Source: Treponema sp. UBA3649 (GTDB lineage Bacteria > Spirochaetota > Spirochaetia > Treponematales > Treponemataceae). Taken from it: a stretch of 23,274 bases of DNA. A model generated the notes under the pieces. That model saw nothing but the letters and a program-made list of their open reading frames with translations, ran no database searches and was not told where the DNA came from. Made by a program: the position numbers and the translations under genes. Shown here in pieces: positions 7,434-14,315 of the stretch. The stretch covers positions 1 through 23,274 of the forward strand of contig DFKI01000173.1 of the NCBI GenBank assembly GCA_002373325.1. Reading direction: 5' to 3'. The stretch's first letter is position 1, and each line of letters begins with the position of its first letter.

Positions 7434-9460
7434 ATTTGTTTGAGCGCTCCCTTGATTCGAGGCGGAGGGATGTGAGCGGAAGCATTCAGGATTTTCTTGA
7501 GGCGGAGTCGAGGAATCTTCCGACCGAGGTTTCCGGGGCTGATTATGATTTGCAGCGTGCTTATGATGCGACGGTTCAGAACCGATGGAAAAATTTTCTT
7601 CCCGTGCTTCTTTGGATGATTGCGTCCTTCGTCGTGGTGATTTTGCTCGGTGGAACCATTGTCTCAATCGTGAACAGGCAGAACTCAAGGATTCCGGTGG
7701 AAGTGCAGCATTTCGATTCCCTGAACCTGAGGAACCTTTTGGATTTGGTGGGAAAAACCCAGTCTCAGATTGACGAGGAGTCGGCAAGGAAAAACAACCT
7801 TGAGATTGAGCGGCAGAATATTTTGGACAGGGCTGAGGCGGAGAGAAAATCGGCTCTGGAGACTTTGAATTCCTTGAACATAAGCGCGTCGGAAAAATCC
7901 GGCAGAAAATCGAAAATCGAGGAGAGCTACAAAAATCAGATTGCGGAGGCTGAAAAACTGGACTCAGAGATTTCGAAGTCCGAAAAACAGATTCAGCTTT
8001 TGCAGAGACAGCTCGCGGAATATGACACTGTGAAGGTTGAGCAGGCAAGAAAGCAGCAGGCGCAGTTGGACAGTGAGAAGCAGCTCCATCAGATTGAGAA
8101 GAAACAGCTTACCGATGACTATGAGGGAAAAATCTCTTCACTCAGGACCGAGCTTGAGGAAATTCAGGAGGCGGATTTGAAGAGGCAGGAGGAGATGGTG
8201 AACTATGTGATTGACCAGTATGATCCCACCTTCGCTTCTGACACTGCTGCAAGGGACCTTATCTCGAAGTCCGCGGCTTATTCGGTAATCTACACGGGAT
8301 TTCCAACCGTTGACGATTCCGCTTCGGACAAGTTCAAGGAGACCCTGAAAAAACAGCGTGAGTATTATTCCGACATCGACACTCTTTTAAGCCGTTTCAG
8401 AAGGATTCCCCAGAAAAATGCGATTCCGAAGATGGCGGCATCCATGCAGAGATTTGCGAATTCTGCAGGAAATGAGCTTGCAAAGGTTGCCGTGGATGAG
8501 GTGAACGGGCTTCTTTCCGAAAAATCCGGGCTGGAGGAAAATGTGCGGACACTGACTGCGGAAAAGGATTCCGTTATTTCCGAGCGTGATTCTCTTGCCG
8601 AGGAAAAAAATGCCCTTGCCGATGAGCGCGATGAGATTTTGAAAAGCAGGGATGAGCTCAGGGCGGAAAACGATGCTCTGAATCAGTTCAAGGCACAGGC
8701 TGATGAGACTGCCGGAAAACTCAATGCGGAGATTCAAAGTCTTTCGGCTGAAAAAGCGTCTCTTGTTTCCGAGCGTGATTCTCTTGTTTCCGAACGTGAC
8801 GCATGGACAAGCGGCAGGGATGAGATAATCGCTTCAAGGGACAAGGCCCTCTCTGATTTGAACACTGTCACAAAGGAAAAAAACGACGCGCTTCAGGAAA
8901 AGGACAGGCTTGCCTCTGAAAATGAGAGGCTTTCTAAAGAGAAAAAGGAAATCGACGAAAAGTACCAGCTTCTTCTGATTGAAAGGGAAATTACCGGGGA
9001 AAGTCAGTCTAAGCCAGCGTCTCCGTCTTCTGATTCAGGTGAAAGGGAAACGGCTGAGCTTGAAAAAGAGATTGGAAATTTAAAGGAAAGGAACGAGAGT
9101 CTTTCGGAAAGGAACCGTCAGTACTCGGATCTGTTGCAGGCTCTTTGCATGAAGGACGGATCTTTGACGCATGGATTTGTCGTGAACGTAAAAAACAGCA
9201 AGCGTGTCCAGATTTACGTGGAGAATTCGTCGTTCAAAAAATATGCTCCAGTCGCGACATCCGGTGAGCTGGTTCCTGTTGCTGTCGTGCATGATGGAAA
9301 AATCGTGGCGTTCGGAAAACTTGCCGTTGACGGTGACACTGCCTACATGATTAAGGGAGGTGAGGCTGACCAGAATGCCGTCGCTTCCATAATCAGCCTT
9401 GATGGGGTGAATTCCTACGGCTCAATTTCTGCCGGGGATGAAATTCAAATCAAGTATTAG
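7412..9460 (+). CDS. Single-TM protein with long coiled coils and a C-terminal globular domain (unknown function)
   Basis: A 682-residue protein of unrecognised family. It has a hydrophilic N-terminus of about 60 residues, one TM segment (about 59-82, VLLWMIASFVVVILLGG), then charged heptad-rich coiled coil in two stretches (about 100-260 and 345-570), and a non-coiled C-terminal domain of about 110 residues rich in beta-strand-like sequence (from LTHGFVVNV). The TM acts as a signal anchor, so the bulk is probably periplasmic. I prefer ATG 7412 because GGAG (7402-7405) lies 6 bases upstream; ATG 7400 in the same frame has no good SD. It overlaps the cyclase end, implying translational coupling. 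A 21-base exact repeat (8577-8597 and 8766-8786) shows the coiled coil grew by internal duplication. A role in envelope scaffolding or in relaying the cyclase signal is speculative. Confidence 0.85.
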   Translation: MDNVNEIDLFERSLDSRRRDVSGSIQDFLEAESRNLPTEVSGADYDLQRAYDATVQNRWKNFLPVLLWMIASFVVVILLGGTIVSIVNRQNSRIPVEVQHFDSLNLRNLLDLVGKTQSQIDEESARKNNLEIERQNILDRAEAERKSALETLNSLNISASEKSGRKSKIEESYKNQIAEAEKLDSEISKSEKQIQLLQRQLAEYDTVKVEQARKQQAQLDSEKQLHQIEKKQLTDDYEGKISSLRTELEEIQEADLKRQEEMVNYVIDQYDPTFASDTAARDLISKSAAYSVIYTGFPTVDDSASDKFKETLKKQREYYSDIDTLLSRFRRIPQKNAIPKMAASMQRFANSAGNELAKVAVDEVNGLLSEKSGLEENVRTLTAEKDSVISERDSLAEEKNALADERDEILKSRDELRAENDALNQFKAQADETAGKLNAEIQSLSAEKASLVSERDSLVSERDAWTSGRDEIIASRDKALSDLNTVTKEKNDALQEKDRLASENERLSKEKKEIDEKYQLLLIEREITGESQSKPASPSSDSGERETAELEKEIGNLKERNESLSERNRQYSDLLQALCMKDGSLTHGFVVNVKNSKRVQIYVENSSFKKYAPVATSGELVPVAVVHDGKIVAFGKLAVDGDTAYMIKGGEADQNAVASIISLDGVNSYGSISAGDEIQIKY

Positions 9461-9489
9461 GGCACTTCGAAAATTTGAGTGGATGCCTC

Positions 9490-10917
9490 TCAGTCTCCCT
9501 GCTCGACGAAGATGAATCCCTTGTACGGGCTTGAGACCGCATACCATCTTCCGTAAACCTCATCGATGCTACTGTAAATGTCCGTGTAGCCGATTACGGA
9601 AATGGAGTATTCGTCGCTGTCATCCGGCATTGTCGCGTCGTTGTATTTTGTTCCGAGCTTTGTGTAAGCGGGGTCCGGAGCCTCATAAATGTGAACCTCG
9701 GGGTCGTTTGCCGCGGGATATGAAATGGTCCTTGACTCTCCGTCGGGGTAAGTGCTGTAGGAGCCTCTGATTCCCGGGACCGGATCCATGTAGGTTCCAA
9801 AAACTTCCGCTTCGGCAGGGAATGTGATTCTGTACATTTTTGCCGTGCGTCCGTCCTTTTGTATGCTCGTCTTTGAGACTGATTCCGCATAGACAATCTT
9901 TCCGCTCCTAAGTCCGTTTTCTCCGGCTGGGAAATCTGAGGAGAGTCGGAACCATCTTTCGTCCTCAAGCTCCTCATAAACAATTTCACTTGACGCGTTG
10001 AGCCTGTTGAAAGTTCCTGTCTGCAAAAGAAGATTGTAGCCCGGAAGCCAGAATGTGTTCCCGTTCCTCTTTGCCTCAAACCAATATGATGTGCGTCCGT
10101 CGTGCTCAACTGTGTCCGGCGTTCTGCTGATAATCTGGACCTGGCATCTTTGGGCGAGTCTTTCGTCGGTGGTCTTGTATGATCCCGGCTCAAGATATTC
10201 CTCTGTGTTGTACCGGACCAATGCGATGTTCGCCGCTTTCTGCTCGTCGGCTGTGGGGAAAATGAATGTCTGTCCGTTTGTCATTCCGATTTTTGTCGGC
10301 TCGCTGAATTCAAACGCTCCAAGCTCGGAGTTTGCCCTGAGTGCGGGAAGATTTTTCGGAATAATCACAAGCTCAGTGATTTCATTTGTCTCGGCATCCG
10401 CAATCATAAAAAGGTCGGGGCTCTCATCGTTTCCCTGTATGCGCTTTCCCTTGAATGAACCCAGGATAACAGGATTGTCGTAGGTTTTGTTTCTTTTCTT
10501 CTGGTCAACGGCAATGAAGAGGGCCTTCTCATCTTTTTGAAATAATTCCACCCAGGGAAGTCCGCCTTCTTCTTCCGTAAGCTTCAGTCCCTCGCCAAAA
10601 GTTTCCGCGCTGAATCTCTGTATGTGCCTGTAGGTCTCGATGTTGATTTCCTGCGTCTTCTCATAAACTCCGGGTTCCGCCTCAGAGTTGTCAATGGGAC
10701 CCTCATCTGCCCAGGGATTCAAAAGCTCCTCCCATGAAAGGTCACTCTCTTCAATGCTGTCGTCCACAACCTTCGCGGACTGCTGATTTGAGTCGTTCAC
10801 CATCATAATGGAAGATTCAATTGGAGTGCCGACAAAAACATGTTTTTCCTTTTTGCATGAATCAAATGTGGTCAGAAAAAATGGAACCGCGGCCAAAAAA
10901 ATCAAATTCTTTTTCAT
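9490..10917 (-). CDS. Putative lipoprotein with SH3-like modules
   Basis: The frame is open further upstream, but the start is placed at ATG 10917 because the residues there, MKKNLIFLAAVPFFLTTFDSC, form a signal peptide with a relaxed spirochaete-style lipobox (lipidation Cys21). That gives 475 residues, probably a membrane-attached lipoprotein. The N-terminal half is acidic (SNQQSAKVVDDSIEESDLSWEE region, about 45-70). Two beta-rich stretches resemble bacterial SH3 folds: one around QVQIISRTPD to TFWLPGYN, and one at the extreme C-terminus ending GRWYAVSSPYKGFIFVEQ. Function is unknown; wall or glycan binding would fit SH3 modules. It follows the solute-binding protein by 41 bases but has its own promoter, whose -10 ends only 6 bases before the ATG. 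No SD is visible. Confidence 0.78.
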   Translation of the reverse strand: MKKNLIFLAAVPFFLTTFDSCKKEKHVFVGTPIESSIMMVNDSNQQSAKVVDDSIEESDLSWEELLNPWADEGPIDNSEAEPGVYEKTQEINIETYRHIQRFSAETFGEGLKLTEEEGGLPWVELFQKDEKALFIAVDQKKRNKTYDNPVILGSFKGKRIQGNDESPDLFMIADAETNEITELVIIPKNLPALRANSELGAFEFSEPTKIGMTNGQTFIFPTADEQKAANIALVRYNTEEYLEPGSYKTTDERLAQRCQVQIISRTPDTVEHDGRTSYWFEAKRNGNTFWLPGYNLLLQTGTFNRLNASSEIVYEELEDERWFRLSSDFPAGENGLRSGKIVYAESVSKTSIQKDGRTAKMYRITFPAEAEVFGTYMDPVPGIRGSYSTYPDGESRTISYPAANDPEVHIYEAPDPAYTKLGTKYNDATMPDDSDEYSISVIGYTDIYSSIDEVYGRWYAVSSPYKGFIFVEQGD

Positions 10918-10923
10918 GCCGTG

Positions 10924-10952
10924 ATTATACGAGTTTTTTCGAATTGATTCAA
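10924..10952 (-). promoter_or_regulatory. Promoter directly abutting the lipoprotein start
   Basis: Minus strand: -35 TTGAAT (10947-10952), 17-bp spacer, perfect -10 TATAAT (10924-10929). Only 6 bases (10918-10923) separate the -10 from ATG 10917, so the expected transcription start coincides with the start codon and the mRNA would be leaderless. Confidence 0.6.
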
Positions 10953-10958
10953 GTGGAT

Positions 10959-12713
10959 TCAATCGCCGCTGTCCGGGAATCCTCCAAACATCTTTACGCG
11001 CTGGTCGAGCTTTTGCTGCATGTATTTGTTGTATGTGCTCGTGAGTGGACTCATCCTGGCGCAATATTCATTCCACAGATTCTCAAAGTTGTAGGGCATT
11101 CCCATAATCAGGCGTGGAAGATACTCTCTCTGGATTTGCTCAAAACTCGTCAGGACATTGACCACGGCATATTCCTCAGGATCGTGCGTTTCAAAAGAAG
11201 GTGTGCACTGCCACATTGGGTACCAGGGCGCGTTTTTCGGAGGATTTGGATCCATGAGCTCTGTGTATGATGAGACTCCGTATGCCTTCCACAAATCAAG
11301 GTCGACCTGTGCCTGTGTTGCTTCGTATTCCCAGGGAAGCTCGTCCATATTCCGTGTGTAGCCGCTCGGCATCTTTCCCTCCAGCTTGGGAGCCTCATAC
11401 GCCCAAAGGTGAGCCCGGTTGAAATGAATCCAAATAGGATCGCTTTGATTCGCACGTTGCTTGTCTGTTCTGTATGCAGCTCCTTTGATTCCTGTCACAG
11501 AGCCGTTTTTGTCAATCTTGTAGTCCTTGCCCTCAAATCCCCAGTAAAGGATTCTCTGGTTTTCTTCCTCAAGCATTTTGTCCATGAACTGAATAATCCT
11601 GATTGCTTTGTCCTCGGGGCATTTTATGGTGATTCCGTATCCCCTCTGTAGGTCCGGGAGCGGATAGTCGCGGTAATGGGGAGTGATTGATTCGTCGAAT
11701 GTCAGGGGAAGTGGAGCGTAGGTTCTTTCGTCTTTTCCCTGCTGCCATAGACTTTTTTCCGCTTCACCCATGAATTCCCATCCCTGCATGAACATGCCGA
11801 GAACGCGTCCCTCAGAAATTTTACCGTAATACTGTTCGCGTGTGTCGGTGAAAGACGCCGGGTCAATCAGACCTCTCTGGTAATATGAGTTTGCGAGCTT
11901 GAACCATCTCTTTGCGTTCGCGTCCGTGAAGATGTCCTCATAGATGAGCTTTCCGCCCTTGCTTACGACATGTCCGTTTCCCTCATTCGGATTTCCTCCC
12001 AGAAACTGAGGCGGATTCCACAGATTGAATGCTTCCCAGTCAGCCGTGATGATTGAGAAGGGAATTGTCTTCATGCCGTCAATAGTAGGATGCAGCTGAT
12101 AGTATTTTTCAATCAGGTCGAAATACTGGTCAACGGTTTTGATTTTCGGATATCCGAATTCTTTCAGGACAGCTTTTTGAATCCACCATGCGTTCACGTC
12201 GTAGTATGTGTCGGATGGGATGCCGTCCACCGCGCTGTAGCTCGGAAGCGAGTAGATGTGCTCTGCCACAATGTTTCCCGCGGCATCTTTTTCGGAGTCG
12301 CAGTCAATCATTTTCTTCCATATACTTGAGTAATGCCTCATCAGATTGGGTCCGTATTTTTCAAGGAGAGGCTTCAAATCACGCAGGCATCCCGCATTCT
12401 GGAATATACTTGAGTCCACCTCAACCATGTCGGGAAGGTCGCCGGAGTTGATTAGGATGTCGATTTTGATGTCCTTGTCGCCTACGAGGATGTCCCAGTC
12501 AAACGTAACTCCGAAATTTTTCTCAATCCATTTGTATGCGGTATTGTTTTTAGGCGGACGCTCCATTTTCTGCATTGTAAAAATAGAAATGCTCATCTTT
12601 GAATTTTTTAAGTTCGTCTTGTTGTTCGGGTTTGATATGCCGTCATTTTTTTTAGCTCCCGGGCACAGAATCAGGATGCAGAACAGGCTCAGAATCAAAA
12701 AGATTTTTTTCAT
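10959..12713 (-). CDS. Extracellular solute-binding protein, family 1 (orphan ABC-type sugar binder)
   Basis: A 584-residue exported protein. The hydrophobic signal sequence MKKIFLILSLFCILILC could end in a poor lipobox (Cys17), so lipoprotein status is uncertain. The mature part resembles large family-1 solute-binding proteins of the YtcQ/LplA kind that capture oligosaccharides for ABC importers: an early segment MVEVDSSIFQNAGCLRDLKPLLEKYGPN, a hinge-like GRVLGMFMQGWEFMGEAEKSL, and many Trp/Tyr residues suited to sugar stacking. No permease or ATPase genes adjoin it, so it would rely on partners elsewhere. ATG 12713 is chosen over the in-frame TTG 12722 because AAGGGG lies 9 bases before the ATG but directly abuts the TTG. 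A strong promoter and a leader hairpin precede it. Confidence 0.85.
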   Translation of the reverse strand: MKKIFLILSLFCILILCPGAKKNDGISNPNNKTNLKNSKMSISIFTMQKMERPPKNNTAYKWIEKNFGVTFDWDILVGDKDIKIDILINSGDLPDMVEVDSSIFQNAGCLRDLKPLLEKYGPNLMRHYSSIWKKMIDCDSEKDAAGNIVAEHIYSLPSYSAVDGIPSDTYYDVNAWWIQKAVLKEFGYPKIKTVDQYFDLIEKYYQLHPTIDGMKTIPFSIITADWEAFNLWNPPQFLGGNPNEGNGHVVSKGGKLIYEDIFTDANAKRWFKLANSYYQRGLIDPASFTDTREQYYGKISEGRVLGMFMQGWEFMGEAEKSLWQQGKDERTYAPLPLTFDESITPHYRDYPLPDLQRGYGITIKCPEDKAIRIIQFMDKMLEEENQRILYWGFEGKDYKIDKNGSVTGIKGAAYRTDKQRANQSDPIWIHFNRAHLWAYEAPKLEGKMPSGYTRNMDELPWEYEATQAQVDLDLWKAYGVSSYTELMDPNPPKNAPWYPMWQCTPSFETHDPEEYAVVNVLTSFEQIQREYLPRLIMGMPYNFENLWNEYCARMSPLTSTYNKYMQQKLDQRVKMFGGFPDSGD

Positions 12714-12743
12714 AATCAACAACCCCTTGTTTCATTTGGCAAT

Positions 12744-12767
12744 CTCTAAAAACAGAAGTCTTTAGAG
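12744..12767 (-). promoter_or_regulatory. Inverted repeat in the leader of the solute-binding protein
   Basis: CTCTAAA (12744-12750) and TTTAGAG (12761-12767) are perfect 7-bp arms around a 10-base loop. It lies between the predicted transcription start (about 12785) and the ribosome binding site, so it could be an mRNA leader stem or an operator bound by a dimeric regulator. The AT-rich stem is weak as a terminator. Confidence 0.45.
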
Positions 12768-12791
12768 GCTCCCATTTAATATTCCGCAAAA

Positions 12792-12820
12792 ATGATACCA
12801 TGATGACGGGGCGATGTCAA
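12792..12820 (-). promoter_or_regulatory. Near-consensus promoter for the solute-binding protein
   Basis: Minus strand: perfect -35 TTGACA (12815-12820), 17-bp spacer, -10 TATCAT (12792-12797, 5 of 6). The predicted leader is about 72 bases and contains the 12744-12767 inverted repeat. Confidence 0.75.
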
Positions 12821-12910
12821 TGTACGGATTACATTTGATGTGGAGTGAAAAAATTGCATTGTCGCAATCCCGAGTTTTGCATCTCAGTTTTCGCCTTTCA
12901 ATTTAACCTC

Positions 12911-12939
12911 TTTACCAAGTCCCCGGAAAGTGCTATAAT
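12911..12939 (+). promoter_or_regulatory. Extended -10 promoter for leuB
   Basis: -35 TTTACC (12911-12916, 4 of 6), 17-bp spacer, perfect -10 TATAAT (12934-12939) with an upstream TG (12931-12932), that is, an extended -10. The predicted start near 12946 gives a leader of about 47 bases. I see no T-box or leader peptide in it. The rest of the gap 12821-12910 shows nothing notable. Confidence 0.65.
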
Positions 12940-12992
12940 TGGGCATCGCATTTTTGCAGAAAAATCCCTTTGAAAAAACAGGAGTATATATT

Positions 12993-14090
12993 ATGGAAAA
13001 GAACATAGCTCTTATTCCAGGAGATGGAATCGGACCTGATGTGGTTGCAGAGGCAGTAAAAGTTTTGGATGCAATCGGTGCAAAGTACGGACACAAGTGG
13101 AACTACACAAACGTGATTGCAGGTGGTGCCGCCATTGACAAGTGGGGAAAGCCTCTTCCTCAGGATCAGCTGGACATCTGTTTGAAAAGCGACGCGGTTT
13201 TGCTCGGTGCGGTCGGTGGTCCCAAGTGGGATGACGTGGCTCCTGAAATCAGACCTGAAAAAGCATTGCTGGGTCTTCGCGGTGGAATGAAGGTTTATGC
13301 GAACCTCCGTCCTGCTGTCATGTGGAAGCAGTTGAAGGCGGCGTGTCCTTTGAAGGATGAGATTGTGGGTGAGGGACTTGACATTCTGGTTGTCCGTGAG
13401 CTTACCGGCGGAATTTATTTTGGTGACCGAGGAACTTCTGAAGATGGACAGACCGCTTGGGACACCGAGAAATACACGTGGCCGGAGATTGAGAGAATTG
13501 TCCGCATGGGATTTGAGTTTGCGAAGAACAGACAGAAGCATCTGACCGTGGTTGACAAGGCAAACATTTTGAACTCAAGCCGCCTGTGGAGAAAAGTTGC
13601 GGAGACGGTTCACAAGGATTATCCCGACGTGAAGCTGGATTTCCTCTACATTGACAATGCCGCCATGCAGATGGTCCGCGCGCCGAGACAGTTCGACGTA
13701 ATCGCGACAAGCAATATGTTCGGTGACATTTTGACAGACGAGGCATCCCAGGTGACGGGCTCAATCGGTATGCTCGCATCCGCATCTCTCGGTGACGGAA
13801 AGGGACCCGGACTTTACGAGCCTATCCACGGATCAGCTCCCGACATCGCAGGAAAGGACATCGCGAATCCTCTTGCCACAATCCTTTCTGCCGCCATGCT
13901 CCTCCGCTACAGCTTCAAGCTTGAGACCGAGGCACAGGCAATTGAAAAGGCAGTGAACGCTGTTCTTGACGACGGTTGGCGCACGGGTGACATCGCCGGT
14001 AAGGACATTGATTCCGTAAAGGCAGCCGGTAAACTCGCAGGCACCAAAAAGATGGGCGAGCTTGTGGTAGAGTATCTGAAGAAGAACTAA
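12993..14090 (+). CDS. leuB: 3-isopropylmalate dehydrogenase
   Basis: Oxidatively decarboxylates 3-isopropylmalate to 2-ketoisocaproate with NAD+, the third step of leucine synthesis, in the cytoplasm. The 365-residue length is normal for the family. Visible signatures are IALIPGDGIGPDV at the N-terminus, the substrate-binding arginines in GLRGGMKVYANLRP, RELTGGIYFG, the metal-binding Asp segment NMFGDILTDEASQVTGS, and the NAD-binding loop GLYEPIHGSAPDIAGKDIANP. ATG 12993 is chosen over an upstream in-frame TTG (12939) because GGAG (12981-12984) lies 8 bases before it and the TTG overlaps the promoter. It stands alone here: leuA, leuC and leuD are not adjacent. The stop (14088-14090) borders the second repeat element, and the gene converges on addA. 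Confidence 0.96.
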   Translation: MEKNIALIPGDGIGPDVVAEAVKVLDAIGAKYGHKWNYTNVIAGGAAIDKWGKPLPQDQLDICLKSDAVLLGAVGGPKWDDVAPEIRPEKALLGLRGGMKVYANLRPAVMWKQLKAACPLKDEIVGEGLDILVVRELTGGIYFGDRGTSEDGQTAWDTEKYTWPEIERIVRMGFEFAKNRQKHLTVVDKANILNSSRLWRKVAETVHKDYPDVKLDFLYIDNAAMQMVRAPRQFDVIATSNMFGDILTDEASQVTGSIGMLASASLGDGKGPGLYEPIHGSAPDIAGKDIANPLATILSAAMLLRYSFKLETEAQAIEKAVNAVLDDGWRTGDIAGKDIDSVKAAGKLAGTKKMGELVVEYLKKN

Positions 14091-14096
14091 CCATCG

Positions 14097-14264
14097 TGTC
14101 GTTGCCGGACTGGTCCTGTGTCATTGCCGGGCTTGACCCGGCAATCCCTTTGCAGTAGAGATTATCGGGTCAAACACGATAATGACATTGTTGTCAAACA
14201 CGATAATGACATTGTTGTCAAGCCCGATAATGACATCATTCTGAATTAATCAGTGGTTCCTTAG
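14097..14264. mobile_element. Second copy of the MITE-like repeat family, one end recognisable
   Basis: The right end (14245-14260) is the reverse complement of GGAACCACTGATTAAT, matching the left terminal repeat at 2099-2114 at 15 of 16 bases, and is bordered by TTAG (complement of CTAA), again like the first copy. Similarity continues inward (AATTCAGAATGATGTCAT). The interior holds a perfect hairpin ATTGCCGGG-CTTGA-CCCGGCAAT (14123-14145), an imperfect one (14161-14183) and two tandem 24-bp units (14170-14193, 14194-14217). No matching left terminal repeat is visible near leuB, so the copy is truncated or a chimera. It lies between convergent leuB and addA. Confidence 0.65.
14123..14145. 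terminator. Perfect 9-bp hairpin between leuB and addA
   Basis: ATTGCCGGG, loop CTTGA, CCCGGCAAT. Positioned 33 bases past the leuB stop, it could serve as a 3'-end structure or terminator. No T-run follows, so intrinsic termination is uncertain. Confidence 0.4.
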
Positions 14265-14287
14265 TTATCAGTTGTTAGTCCTCATTC

Positions 14288-14315
14288 CTCAACTCTCAAC
14301 TCTCAACTCTCAACT
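14288..14315. repeat. Heptamer tandem repeat (CTCAACT x4) spanning the addA stop codon
   Basis: Four exact contiguous copies of CTCAACT at 14288-14294, 14295-14301, 14302-14308 and 14309-14315. The addA TGA (minus strand, 14296-14298) lies inside the second copy, and the last residues of AddA are encoded by the array. Because 7 is not a multiple of 3, gain or loss of a copy would shift the reading frame at the AddA C-terminus. Confidence 0.9.

Noticed and set aside
10918..11064. N-terminal extension of the lipoprotein ORF up to 11064
   Set aside because: It would overlap the solute-binding protein coding end and bury the signal peptide that starts at 10917.
12939..12992. N-terminal extension of LeuB from a TTG at 12939
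   Set aside because: The TTG begins inside the -10 box and would precede the transcript start; ATG 12993 has GGAG at good spacing and matches the family N-terminus.
14087..14264. Complete second transposable unit bounded by CTAA at the leuB stop and TTAG at 14261
   Set aside because: CTAA at 14087-14090 is the leuB stop context, is not followed by GGAAC-type sequence, and is inverted rather than direct relative to TTAG, so it is no target duplication.
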